Below are positions 48,896 through 61,429 of a stretch of 64,000 nt of DNA, piece after piece. Each line of letters begins with the position of its first letter. The stretch's first letter is position 1. This DNA comes from Cymodocea nodosa (lineage: Eukaryota; Streptophyta; Magnoliopsida; Alismatales; Cymodoceaceae): NCBI GenBank assembly GCA_036874045.1, contig CM072341.1, forward strand, positions 15,698,501 to 15,762,500, written 5' to 3'. A model generated the notes under the pieces. It was not told the origin of the DNA. It saw only the letters and a program-made list of their open reading frames with translations, and ran no database searches. A program made the position numbers and the translations under genes.

Positions 48896-50187
48896 GGTGG
48901 AGGCGGCGGCCTTGCCGACGAAATTTGTCACCTGCGCCGACGGAATTCCGTTCCACTCATCCGTAACTACGACCGTCAATGGACCGGCCCGGCACAATTT
49001 TGATCTTATTGGGCCTAATTCTTATCGGATCGTCCGTATCGAAAAAATAAGGTAGCAATCCATTTTCATCGTCATTGCAAAATTGATATATAAAATTTAA
49101 AAATTTATAGTAAAATCAATATATTATTGAATACAAAGTTTTAGATATTACATTTTTAATATACTAATATAACGTTTAGTATACCAATAGAAAAGTTTTA
49201 TTTAATTTTCAATAGACCAAATGAAATTGGAATTTTTTTTTTCTTTGACATTTCTGCAGGTAATTTATTCTATTTTTTACTCTATGATTATTCGTCAATT
49301 TATTATAAGACTTACCAACATATTTTTGTGGATTATAAGTATACTTATCATTGCAAATATATATCCTTTATGATAATAATACCTTGGACCTGTACATGCA
49401 AATCTAAGGTGTCTTTGCTTAGGATGTTCAAGGCATCTATCAATAACCATGAAGCATTGTGATTTTTCTGAAGAAGTAGATGTTCCTATGAATGATAGAA
49501 GAATAAAAGGAAAAGAGGCAAAGGAAGAAATTTAACTAAGGCCTTAAAGCTGTAAGCTAAACTTCGTTATTAAGTTGTTTGGCATTTTCTTTAACTCTCT
49601 GAGTGGTTTTTTTTTTATACTGAAGTAATAAATTTAATCGTAAGCGTGAATCAATAATAATATGAAAGAAGTTTTTTATCATCATTAAGGTATACCTTCA
49701 TAATATGACTAGGCCTAAAAACCAAGTTTAGATTAGTCTAGAAGCAGAAGACTATAGATCGGTTAACCAAAACTGGTCAACAATATGTTAACATACAAAT
49801 AGATATCATTTAATCAATTTTTGTATTTTTGAAAAGAGTTCAACCTTGTCGATAATTTAGGTACATTAACGTAAAATTTGTCAACAATGAATATTAAATC
49901 TAAAATAAATATTTAAAAAAAGAGATCTATTTTTTTCAATCGTATGTGAAATATTAATAGATTTTAAATCATCATATCTATTTGTAAATAAGTATCTCAT
50001 GTTGGATTGCCTGTGGTATTATTTTTAAACCCTAATGTCTTAATTTTTCTGTTTACAAAAAAAAAAAAACAATAAAAATAACGTATATTTAAACGATCTT
50101 TAAAAAAAAATGCATATTTAAGGGTGTGAATTTCCCGACAGCTGCCCTTTCTCCAAGAAATAGCGATAGCAGGAGAAGTCCGTCGTG
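48896..50187. promoter_or_regulatory. Divergent intergenic region between ABITRAM-like and DUF1279 genes
   Basis: 1.29 kb between two outward-facing start codons. A TGGGCC word (49010-49015), a site II-type element frequent in plant housekeeping promoters, lies about 115 bp upstream of the ABITRAM-like start. The middle is AT-rich with poly-T and poly-A runs. No gene is supported within it. Confidence 0.5.
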
Positions 50188-50634
50188 ATGGCGTTGGCGA
50201 GTAGATTCCGGGAGCTGCTGAAGAAGTACGGCAAGGTGGCCCTCGGAGTCCATCTCTCCGTATCGGCCGCGTCCATCACTGGCATCTACATCGCCGTCGA
50301 AAACAACGTCGACGTCGAGTCCCTCCTCGAGAGGGTGGGACTCTCCTCCAAGCGGCAGGAGGGGACGCAACAGCCTGACGCGGCTATTTCACACGGGGAG
50401 GCGGATCTTGTTTTTGTGGAGGACGAACATTGGACTGACGGTGGGCGTGTGGTCCGGAAGACGGAGCGAAGGAATAGAACGGCTGAGCTGGCTGCTTCCA
50501 GTGGGGGTGCACTGGCGGTGGCGGTGCTGCTGAACAAGGCGCTGTTCCCTGTTAGGGTTCCGATCACCATTGCGCTCACGCCTCCCATAGCCAGATTCCT
50601 TGCCCGGAAGAACATCATCAAAGGCCATGTGTGA
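50188..50634 (+). CDS. DUF1279 / FAM210-like membrane protein
   Basis: A single open frame of 148 codons. It begins MALASRFRELLKKYGKVALG, followed by a hydrophobic segment (about residues 17-38, VALGVHLSVSAASITGIYIAV) and NNVDVESLLERVGL, the conserved DUF1279 start. A charged middle (about 50-95) leads to a second hydrophobic region (LAVAVLLNKALFPVRVPITI, then LTPPIARFLARK). Family members are small organelle or endomembrane proteins; FAM210A/B in animals are mitochondrial. The plant function is not known to me. The stop codon overlaps a strong donor-like word, GTGAGT, at 50631-50636, so a spliced form with a different C-terminus is possible. The ATG is chosen because the frame upstream has only a GTG. 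Confidence 0.85.
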   Translation: MALASRFRELLKKYGKVALGVHLSVSAASITGIYIAVENNVDVESLLERVGLSSKRQEGTQQPDAAISHGEADLVFVEDEHWTDGGRVVRKTERRNRTAELAASSGGALAVAVLLNKALFPVRVPITIALTPPIARFLARKNIIKGHV

Positions 50635-53149
50635 GTACCATTGCTTCATCTATTTGCGGTTCTTCTTCTCCTGTTTCCCGAAACACAGAGTCTAGGGCTT
50701 TGGCCTTTAGGGCTTTGGAAATTTCTTATTTTAGCGATTTGTGGAAAGAATGTGAGCAGGGTGAATCTTTTCTGCCCTGCCTGCTATCGTTGGAATTGAT
50801 GGTCATACAAATAATGCTTTCTTCCTTACAAGTCGCATGATATCTATTGCAGATCTGTCGATTTATTCATATAACAACAGTCGATGCCCTAAGGGCACCA
50901 GCCTAATTACATGTTTGTGAAGAAAAATAAAAAATGAACTCATCGGTCAGAGCTCCATGACCGACATAGATAAGCTCCCTTATGAAATATCTAGAAATTT
51001 GTTGCATTGTGACTGTTGAAGAAGCGTTCTCGTCTTACAATGCTTTGTCGTTAACCGTATGTATGGCTACTTATCTACTTGTCAGAGAAATTGGCTGTCC
51101 AACGCTACTCTCTAAACAAAGAATGCTCTTCTGAAACATTTTTTCAAAAACAAAGAATGCTCTTCTGAAATTGACGATGTTGGTATATCTTTTTATGAAT
51201 GGTCGTGATTCCAAAATTCTTAACTTTGGATTAGCCTTTCTGAACCAAGTTGTTTTTATTTCGCTGAATAGGGATATTTTAGGCTTCAACCATGTGCTGC
51301 GCATTCAGAAATTTCTCTGCCATATGAGATGCCTTATGTTACATGTGTATTGCAACTTTCCTATGCAGATTTCGAGATATTGTTTGGTGAAGATAATGAA
51401 TGGTTCTTTTTTTTTTTGCTTGCATTCCGAGCCCTGTACATGGGGCATAGTGTGGCACTTCAGAATGAAGGTATCGAATGGTTTTGTGATTAGAATCAAT
51501 CTTTCCATCACACGGATTCGGAAATGATTTGGAAAGAAAGAATTTTTTTTTAGCATTTTCAAGGTATTTGTGTATTTTCCTCATTTTTCAGTATTTATCG
51601 TCATTTACCAATGGTATAAAAAATAAGAAGATGGACGTTTTCCCACCTTCACCTTTGCGCAAACCCTAAAACCCTTTCGCGTCGTGCATTTTGTTTGCGA
51701 AAAGAAAAACCCCTCCTTTCTTCTGCATACGTTGGCAATCCATTGATCCTCTGCGTGCGTAGGCGTCTGCGAAAAACCTCTGTCTGCCCTTCCCTTATGT
51801 GTGTCTACATGCATCTTCTTCTTTTTATGTGCAAAGGTGATCGTCCATGTGTGTCGTCTAAAATTTGTCGACCGAGCAACGAAGAAAGATCATTCTTAAA
51901 TGTTTTTTGTTAGAAAAATCGTTTTGTTATTTTCTATCGTCGTGCACAAATGTTAGAAAAATAAAATTTTAAACTTTTTTTTCTACTTTTCATTTTTTAT
52001 CATTCTTCACAGTTTTATTTTTGACCATTTCAAAATAAATAAACACCCCTTTAAGAGTTTTTTGAGGAATGATCTTGAGATAAATATAGTTTGAACTAGA
52101 TCAGATTGTATGATGAGATTCAAGGTTGAAAGACATCATAGGTGGTGGTTCTAAGGCCCACATGTTGCGGGCATAGAAATTGTAATATATTCCTGCGCAT
52201 TGCACAGTTGATTTTTCATAAATCTTGTCTAATATAAAATGCCAAGAATATTTGTAACAAGTAAAGAATAAAATGTATCAGACTTATCTATATTTGTTGA
52301 AGCTGTAGATGGGAATTTGAAAGATGAAACACCAAAGCCCAATAAATTTGATTGACAAAATGTCCGAACTATCTTTTGATAATACAGATTATTTTATAGC
52401 TTCTCCAGAAAAAGAATGTGATAGTTATCATTCCATGATTTATGTCATTTCTCATTCTTTACATGCAGCATCCTAAGCTCGAAATCAAGAAAAAACATTG
52501 CAAGAAAGGTATTACTTCCCCAACATTCCATACACCACACATGATTATCGGCCTTAGGCTTTATTCTTTCTCTCTTTTTTTACTTTTTACTTTTTTTGTA
52601 ACTAATCACAAAGACAATTCCAACTTTGGTTATTTCAACGACAAAGAATCTAAGGTGCAAGTAGATTATTTCATTTGAAATAATGATACCAATTCTACCT
52701 TTTTGGTCTTCTTCACCATCAGACGCCCAACCAAAACAAGGGGCGATCAGTTAGGGATTTCTTATTCTCTTCTTTTTTTTATATATAATATATACATAAT
52801 ATTGAAGAAAAAAATTGCATGTAATTATTTTAAAATAATTTCTTTATTTACTTAATAATTACATGATATACTTATTAATCAATATATATATATGTTATTT
52901 TAATTGATTATTGAAATAAATTTGTGGAATTGAATTTTTAAAAAAAATTCAGATTCAAATCTTTTTGAAATTTTTGAATTAGTTTCAAACATTTGAAATC
53001 AATTAATTTTTATAAATAGGAAATTTCTATAGAATTTAATTTGTTAAATTCTTAGAATTTATTTTTTTACTAAGAATTAATCTATTAATTGCAAGTAAAG
53101 TTTTTTATTTAAAAATTAATTTCTATTGTAGATTTAAAATATAGCTACA
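50635..53149. other. Gap downstream of the DUF1279 gene
   Basis: No gene was recognised. It contains T-rich runs (51409-51420, 51543-51553) and a short direct repeat, 'caaagaatgctcttctgaaa', near 51116 and 51151. The right end (52800-53150) is extremely AT-rich and may hold a decayed 5' LTR or leader of the following Copia element, but no match to its 3' LTR was seen. Confidence 0.4.
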
Positions 53150-56100
53150 AAAATGCTCACAATTGAATTTACAAGGATTAATGAATTGAATAAGGTAAAC
53201 TATGAGATGTGGTATAAAAAAATTAAAAATACATTAGAATTTGATAATATAGAACATGTTATAGAAACTAGTCATTCGAAAATAAAAAAAGCAAAAAAAA
53301 ATGAAAATTTGAAAATAAGAAAGTTAAAAGTCTTATGTTCATATTTACGGAGGATAGTTTGCTAAAATGTTTTGAAACTTATACCATAGCTTATACATTG
53401 TAGAATGTTTTGAAAGAAAAGTATGATAAAATAATTAAGATGAAAATTTAACTTCTCCTTCAAAAATATAACTCTTACAAAATGTTAAAGGAATAAAGCG
53501 TAGTGGAACATGTTAACAATATAATAGTTATAGCAAAAGATTTAGTTACCATAGGAACTCTTATACCTAAAAAATTATAAATAGCAACTATACTAAATAA
53601 TTTACCGCATAACTATGATATGGTCACTATATCTCTTAGGTCTACCCTACTTCAACTTTTTGGATTGTCAGCTAAGTTAGGTATAGAATAGAAAATTATA
53701 ACTAACTAAAGGTGACATTAAACCAATCTAGAAGAAGCAAATGTCATATTTTAAAAGTTTAGATTTAATAAAAGTAATAAAAGAAAAAATGAACCTAATA
53801 GGAACAATTACAAGTCATATCAAGCATGAGGAAAAAGAACATGAGGCTTTTGCCATGCTTATGGCTAATTTAATCATTTCATGACATATTGTCCCAACAA
53901 GGATAGAAATAAAGGTAAGACCTTAAAACCAAATGCAAAGAATAAAAGAATTTTTATGGGAGTTATTGAATATAATAATGTTGTAGTCTCAAATTCAAAC
54001 GAGTGGTGAGTTGATTCTAGTGTCATAAGACACATAGTCAAAATTAAAAAGAAACTGAACTCCTTTAAAGAGTACAATCCTAGGGAACAACACATCTATA
54101 TGGGTAACAAAACTTATTTCAATGTAGAAGACATTGACACCTACCATTTGGATTTAGAAGACAACATTATGATGCTAAAAGACGTCATCTATGCACTTGG
54201 TATGAGGCAGAATTTGACATCTATCGACACTCTCTTGAAGAATGAATTAGAAGTTTGGTTCTATAACAAATATGCATTTATAGGAAAGGACAAAAAGGTC
54301 TTTGCTATGAGAACTTTTGTACTAAAACATGATCTGTTCAAAATTAATATTATTAATAATGAAATAAATAATGTGGCTTCTAGTTATATTATGTGTTATT
54401 TATTTGAGATTGAATTATAACATTTGAGATTAATGCATATTAATAAATCTAAAATAAATCAAATGATAAAAATGAATATGTTGCTTGAAATTAACATAAA
54501 ATTAAATAAATGTCGACATTCTTAGTTGAAAGATGACTAAGAAATCCTTTGGAAATAAACATAGATTAGTTGAATTATTGAGTTTAATTCATTCTGATGT
54601 GTGTAGTTTACTTAGTGTTAAAACATATGATCACAAGGAATATTTTGTGACTTTTATAAATAACTTTTTAAAATATATTTATGTTTATCTGATAAGTCAT
54701 AAAAGTAAAGTATTGATTTGTTTTAAGAAATACAAGTCAGAAATAGAAAAAAAACTTAGAAGAAGTATTAAGGTATTAAAGTAAAATAGGGGAGGGGAAT
54801 ATAATTTTAAAGAATTTGAACTATTTTGTAAAACACATAGAATTAAAAGGTAAACTACAAGCCTTATACACCATAACAAAATGGTGTGATAGAAAAAAGA
54901 ACAAAACTCTTATGAATTCTATAATATACATGTTTTCATAATCGAGTCTCTCTAAAAGTTTTTGGGAAGAAGCTTTAGACACAATAAATTATGTATTATA
55001 CAAAATACCATCTAAGTTTATACTTAACACACATTATGAATTATAGATCGAATCAAAGCTCAACTTATATTATTTAAGGAAATGAGGTTATATAACTCAT
55101 ATACTTATTCCTAGACAATTAAGAGATAAGTTAGATTCAAGAACATTAAAATGTAGGTTTATAAGTTATTGTGAGAATTCTTTCGGTTATAGGTTCTACA
55201 GAAAAGAAAAGAAATTATTAAATATAAGGATACTACTTTCGTAGAAAATTTGAATGAAAAGAAAGAAATAGGAAGGGAAAAAGAACCACTATTTATAGTA
55301 AATGATTATTATTTTAATAATATCCTGTAAAATAAGCTTATAGTTGAAGGAGAATAAAATATTGATAATATGAATGAACCTATGGAAATTACTAATGGAA
55401 ATGAAAATGAACTCATGAAAATTGTGAGAGGAATCTAAAATGAGCCTATAAATGGAAATGATGAAACTAATAAGAATGAAGAATATGAATAACTGGATGT
55501 ACTTGTTAGCAACAAAAGGATGAGACATCAGTCTGCATGGATGGATGATTATCATTTATATTTTTGTGAACTTTCATGTTTATTAATAGATATGAAGGAA
55601 AATCACATGAAACTCGTGATATAAAGATGTCATTAAATCTTATGAAAAAATTTATGGTTGGAAGCCATGAATGATGAAATTGATTTCATAAAAAGGAATC
55701 AAGTATAAGAATTATATGATTTACTGAAGGAAGGAAAACTATAAGATACAAATGAATATTCCAAACAAAGTTAAAAGTTGATGGTCTATTGATAAATATA
55801 AAGTCTAGTTAGTTGCTAAATGTTATACACAAAAGCTAGGAATTGATTTTTATGAAACTTATTCTCTAATGGCTAAGTTCTCATTTATAAGAATTATATT
55901 AGTTATTATTACACATTTAAATTTAGAATTACATCAAATAGATGTAAAAGCTACATTTCTAAATGGAAACTTATAGAAAAAAATCTATATGTCACAACTT
56001 GAGAGATTTTAAGTGGAAGGATATGAGGAAAAAATGTGTAAATTAAAAAGGTTAATATATAATTTGAAATAAGCACTAAACAATGATATCACTAGTTTCA

Positions 56101-57233
56101 TGATATAATTGTTAAATTGATATTTATTTCAAATAGATTAGATTATTATGTATATATCAAGAAAAGTGAGAATAAATTTATTATATTATCCTTATATGTG
56201 GATGATATTTTACTTGATGGAAATGATACTAACATGTTGAATGAAACAAAAGAACTTAGTAGAAGATTTGAAATGAAGAACATAGGGAAAACATCTTATG
56301 TTCTTGGAATATAGATCCTTAGAGATTGAAAATCTAGAATATTGAATGTAAATCAAGAAAAATACCTATGTATAGTACTAAAAGGGTTTAGAATGGAAAA
56401 TTATTGATCAAACCCTACATTTTATGTATTTAAGAAAATGTTGAGTAAAGACTAATATCTTGGAAAAAAGAAGGAACATTTAAGAGTACATTATGTTCAA
56501 GTAGTTATAAGTTTAATGTATGCTACGTTGTGTACTAGACTAAATTTGACATATGTTGTGAGTATTATTAGTAAGTATCAAAGTAATCTTAAAACAAAAT
56601 ATTGAAAAGCTGTCAAAAGAATAATAAAATATGTAAAATGAACTTTACACCATAATTGACTTATTAAGCAGATGAACTTAAAGTGTTTGATTATATAGAT
56701 GTAGATCTAAGTAGTGATAAAGATGATGGAAAGTCCACTTTAGGATATTTATTTATTTTTAGAGGTGCAATTATATTTTAGGTAGTAAAAAGCAAGAATA
56801 TATAACGAAATATATACAGAAAGTTAAATATATTACATGTAGTGTATCTGCATCATATGCTATTAAGATCTAAAGATTTATAAATGATTTAAATCTTAAC
56901 TTGGTAAATGATCCAATAGAAATATATTATGATAACCAAATAACAATAAGTTTTATATATAATAGTGTAAATATAACAAAAGAACAATATATAAATATAC
57001 ATTATCACTATATTCATGATATCGTAAGAAATAGAGAAATAAAATTGAGTTATATCTCTACTTCTAATATGATTGTTGATCTTATGACAAAAGAAATTCT
57101 AATGGAAAAATACATAAAGTTTGTAAACTTAACGGGATTAATGAATATTTTCATAGATAATAAAAATAAAGAATATTCTCATAAATTGTGGGAGAGGAAG
57201 ATTAATATCTTCTTATAGATAGTGAGAGCAAGA

Positions 57234-57238
<5 letters not shown>

Positions 57239-57285
<47 letters not shown>
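57239..57285. repeat. (TA)n microsatellite
   Basis: About 23 TA units between the RNase H end and the 3' LTR of the Copia element. It is flanked by 'gatagtgagagc' and 'gctatctataaata', which are partly complementary. Confidence 0.97.
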
Positions 57286-57287
<2 letters not shown>

Positions 57288-57382
57288 TATCTATAAATAA
57301 TGGGAGCAAAATGTGAAAATGATATGCTTTATAATATTCGACACATAAAAGAATATAATTGGTCTTCATGACAAATGAGAGA

Positions 57383-57795
57383 TGTTAAAATTGGTCAAGA
57401 ATACTAATTCGAATTTAAATTTAAAAATTGAAATCCAATAATTACCAAAATAATGGGCTATGGAAGAGGTAGAGATTGTGGGAGAAAGTTAAAAAGGTTT
57501 CCCTTAACATTATAAATAATGGGTGACTAAGGGAAATTAACGACACTCACATACACACTAAAAGAAAAAGGAAAAACTCCTCCAATCAGAGCCCCCAATG
57601 ACCTTGTTCTCCCATTGCCTCCTGCTTCTACCGTGCACTATCACCATACGCATTGCCATGCCTTTGCCACAATTTTTTGGATTTCTGTCCCTACTATTCA
57701 ATAGGATTCCTGATTAGTTGTTCTTTTTATAAAAAAGCAAAGTTTAGGGAGTAATAAAGGTTACATGGGTATTGTTGCCTAACTTAAATCCAACA
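57383..57795 (+). repeat. Probable 3' LTR of the AT-rich Copia element
   Basis: Begins TGTTAAAATTGG after a purine-rich tract and ends ATCCAACA, giving TG...CA ends over 413 bp. It contains a TATAAATA word near 57512. No second copy was found in the window, so the call rests on position and ends only. Confidence 0.55.
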
Positions 57796-58846
57796 ATACT
57801 CATTTTTTGTATTTTTTTTTCAACAAACAAGGTAACTTCTTAGGAAAGAAACAGACTCCCCACTCTTTACCTAGATCATGCATTGTTCGCACTGTTTGTA
57901 TATAAATGATGTATACATGAGAGTGCCGAAGCATCTTAACAACCTAAAAGTAAGAGAAAGGAAGAAAAAAGTCATGTAAAGTTAGCAACCTATGTACCCA
58001 ATTGATGAAGGATTGTCAGCAATAAGATCCAAATGTGGCTGACCAATATGTACTGTAGGTGTCAAAAGCATGTCGAGTTCTTTAATTGCTTAGGCATTCA
58101 AACTTTCAACGTTCACGCAAATGGTCAAGAGATTGATATCCAGCAGGGGAAAAAAAAAAAAGGAGGTATCAAAAGCTTAATTCTTGCAAAGACAGAGTAG
58201 CGATCGAGTTTTGTCACATGCAGATCTCAACTTGAAACAACCAAGATCACTTTACCAGTAAAAAAATAAATAAATAAATAAAAATTGAACTAAAGAAACA
58301 GCAGAAGAACCAGATTAGGATAGACAAGAATAATAATTTGTTATGGCTAAAATCTGTGGGCCGTTGAAATTACGGTCCCGTTCCATTGCGGTAGAGCTAA
58401 AAGGATGTCTAGTAAAGATGTAAATTTTACATTTACCACCTTGCAACTATTTAATATTAGTAAACTTTATTTTATAATCGAAAAATATTAGTTACAAGAG
58501 TTCAAGGAAACTACGGATGCCTATGATTTAAAGTTAACTGGACACATACGCATTCAAGATTAAATGAATTGTGCTCATTTGATATTATTATATTATTCAT
58601 CTGACATCGTGGCATATATTAAATTTGCTGTGATCACCTTCACAAGAAAACTTCTCCGTTCAAATTAAGTTGTTTAGGTGGTCCAATACGTACGAAACGC
58701 ACATGGCGTGGAACTTTCTTCGGTCAATACCTTCACGACGACCACGTCGGCGGAAATCCGCGTGGTCCGTCGGTCATCCGACCCGGATTCTTCCCAACTC
58801 CTTCCTTCTTCCACCCCCTTCCTCTATTCGCATGTAGACCACCTAC
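57796..58846. other. Intergenic DNA and upstream region of the small-protein gene
   Basis: AT-rich DNA without a supported gene. An A-run near 58148-58160 and an AAAT repeat at 58262-58283 are visible. The last 200 bp become GC-richer, with CGACGACCACGTCGGCGG-type sequence near 58734-58752, and form the proximal promoter of the next gene. Confidence 0.5.
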
Positions 58847-58847
58847 C

Positions 58848-58854
58848 TATAAAA
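58848..58854 (+). promoter_or_regulatory. TATA box of the small-protein gene
   Basis: TATAAAA directly followed by GGCCCA. It lies 93 bp before the ATG at 58947, which would place transcription start near 58880 and give a leader of about 65-70 bases. Confidence 0.75.
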
Positions 58855-58946
58855 GGCCCAAGAGGTCAAAGGGATGAAACAAGAGAAGACACAGAGCTTC
58901 CCTTTACTACGACTCGTTCGGAGCGCACGAAGACAAGGGAGGAGCG

Positions 58947-59180
58947 ATGGAGAAGCTGTTGGCCATGCCGATCTTCAGCTCAGCTGCCGATGCTTCGGAG
59001 GGGCGGTTCTGGATGAAGACACAGGTGACTCGCGCTACAGCTGGTAGAGAAGAATCGGAGAACCAATCCAAGGGTTCGTCTCGGCCGCCCGCGCCGCAGC
59101 CTCAGCAGCAGAAGAAGGGGCCGCGCTTCGCCATGGAGTTCGACGGACTCAACTGCTTTGAGACAATCGTTGGATGTTAA
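58947..59180 (+). CDS. Small conserved plant protein with C-terminal FDGLNCFETIV motif
   Basis: A 77-residue intronless frame. It starts MEKLLAMPIFSS, has a charged and polar middle rich in Pro and Gln (PPAPQPQQQKKGPRF), and ends with FAMEFDGLNCFETIVGC. From memory, several short uncharacterised plant proteins share a similar F-x-x-EFDGLxCFET ending, so I take the frame as real. I cannot name a function. No signal peptide or membrane segment is seen. Support comes from a well-placed TATA box, a higher GC content than the flanks, and an ATG in good context (GAGCGATGG). The frame overlaps a longer open frame in another register (58678-59016) that I regard as a shadow. Confidence 0.65.
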   Translation: MEKLLAMPIFSSAADASEGRFWMKTQVTRATAGREESENQSKGSSRPPAPQPQQQKKGPRFAMEFDGLNCFETIVGC

Positions 59181-61429
59181 AATCTATTTACCTTTTGTTT
59201 ACCACCTCTAATGATGAATTTTTAAAGTTCATTTTACGAAGCTGATTGCTGGTGTTAAATGTATATATAAGCACAGAAAGCTATAGTTAATTTTTTCTCT
59301 CGACATACTTGCCGCGTCATCATCTTTGTGAGCTTGCTTTCCAGTGTTCCACCATCTGTGTTCTAGAACTTGATGATTTTTTTCGTGCCAGTAATTATGT
59401 GTTCTGTCAAAATCCCAGTTGCGACGAGAATCGAACAAGCCTTCTCCAGAAAGTGCGATATATCAGATATTATAAATTCTAATCGTGAACCCAATAATTG
59501 GAAACTCGACATCTCAGAGATACTCAACAGAGTCACAAAAGGACTAAGAGATACTCGATGGATCAGTTTCATAGATTAAGAGGTCGAAAATGCCGATTAT
59601 GGGATCATATAACCAATTATAACTTGATTAACTAAAATAACGATACTTATGATTTCTACTAGTATTTGAAAATTTCGATGGATGTAAAAACTAATTAAAA
59701 AAAAAGATGATCGGACGATAAACTCCATCAGATGAGATTCCAAGATTTATCACATAAATGGTGCAGCCACTATAATGAAATGTATCTTTGAAAAAATTAA
59801 GCATCTCGATAAACCTCTTAATACAGCAGATTTTAAAAAATGAATTTCATTCGTAGAATATTTTCAGTGCCGACAGTCCAAATAGCAGAAGTTTTTAGCC
59901 TTCGAGAGCATTTTGTTTCAACAGGCGTACCCAGATCCCGTACTCCTGAAGAAAATTAATGTAAAAAATAGAACAATCGACAGACTACAAGAGCATTGTT
60001 GCTCTTGGGACAAATAACCAAATAAACCAAACTGATGATCCTGAATAATGCCATATTCATACCCTCGCCAGTTCAGGAACGAACAGCAGCAATCTTCACA
60101 ACCATTGTATTACCTCCTCCTGTATTTAAGGAGTCTGAACAATTCTTCCATTGTGAAGCCCAGTTGGAAGCTTATGTACTTTTCTTCGAACATTCAGGGT
60201 TCCATATAGAATTTCCCTCTCGAAAAACAGCAGATGCAAATTCATATGAGCCACGTTGGCAGCCATACACCCTCGAAAAAAACCTTTCGCAGACAAGACC
60301 TTTTCCTGATAGCAAGAATTCTAGAGATGTGCATCCTGTATAGCCAATGGATAAATGAAGTTCTTATTCATTCTAAGAGAAGTTTAAGAACCCTTCATGT
60401 GTTAAAATTCCAGCTAAGACTTTTAATGAGGGATGAAAATCCAAACGAAAATGAGTTACTATGGGATATGAGTATAAATGCAAATCAAAACTTTAATAAT
60501 TTATTTCCATTTAGGAATTGAATTTGGATTGCCATGCCAACTTTGGAGGCACTATCGATGACTTTGTCAAGACATCCATATAAGTAGGCATACACGTGAG
60601 TGTGTGCGTGCGTGTGTCAAATGGTATACAACAACAAGAGTAAATTGAGCCATACGATACATGATTTTTTTTTCTTCCAAATATTTTTATCTATTGTCAA
60701 GTTTTCGGTTAAATTACATAAATTTAAATATTTTTTATGATTCCCAATCAAGTAGTTTCAAATCTACCTCTATTTCTTTTAATTTCTTCTATTCTAATTA
60801 AAATTTCTCCCTATTTGGTTTATTCCTTGACCTTAAATCACCAAAACCAATTTTCTCTTATCTTATATTCAATAAGTGCAACTCAACTATTTTTAATAAA
60901 ATCGTTTTCTTAACTTATCCCTTATATAGAGTGTATTACCATCCATCCATCTCAGCAATACTAACTTTTTCATGATCTAATACAAAGCAAGGGCCCAAAG
61001 AACACAAGAAGTATCACTTCTAATTCTCATGATGAGATGGTGATCAAAGGTTATGGGATGCTTAAGATGGATCAATAGGTCAAGAGTACAGTTTTAAAAC
61101 CTAGACTAGATTGGTCAGTCTGATCAGGTTCAATGAAAACCAGAAGGTCACCAACTTCAATAAGCAAGGCTCAACCATTTTAGTAGTTGAACCATCGAAA
61201 CTGGTGACCTAGCTAATCAAACCAGTTTTATTATGTGTTCAGATCTACAAGTAATTGTTTACATACAGACAAGGGACGTCTTCAATACACAACTACAACT
61301 CTCTCCATGCCTTGCTTTATAAGCTAGAGATCCACCAAACTTTTGTTGCTGATGTGGCCACTAGGTTAAAAGCTAGTCCATGATGAGATCCAGGCTCATA
61401 CCTGCCATAAAAATCATCACTACCAGTTC
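59181..61429. other. Intergenic stretch with one unassigned open region
   Basis: No gene can be named. Around 59897-60310 both strands are relatively open: a plus frame of 102 codons starts at 60035, and on the minus strand a segment translating as FFSRVYGCQRGSYEFASAVF lies near 60240-60290. A possible minus terminal exon ends with EYGIWVRLLKQNALEG. These could be fragments of a minus-strand gene or chance. The 60700-61400 part is AT-rich and may include the decayed start of the next Copia fragment. Confidence 0.35.

Larger units (their letters stand above)
53150..57795 (+). mobile_element. Highly decayed, AT-rich Ty1/Copia element with a 3' LTR
   Basis: Gag starts near 53153 (LNKVNYEMWYKKIKNTLE). 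A gag-pre-integrase/protease-like part at 54100-54420 has HLDLEDNIMMLKDVIYALGM. An integrase fragment lies at 54533-54784. RT includes LELHQIDVKATFLNGNL near 55925, the YVDDILLDGNDTNML active-site region near 56195 and RFEMKNIGKTSYVLGI near 56265. RNase H at 56901-57218 includes YYDNQITISFIYN and TKEILMEKYIKF. Stops and frameshifts are frequent. The probable 3' LTR starts at 57383 after a GAGAGA-type purine tract. A recognisable 5' LTR is missing. Confidence 0.88.

Noticed and set aside
48896..48997. N-terminal extension of the ABITRAM-like protein from a TTG
   Set aside because: The frame is open but contains no ATG before 48895, and the upstream text has no family match. The ATG at 48895 gives a normal-length protein.
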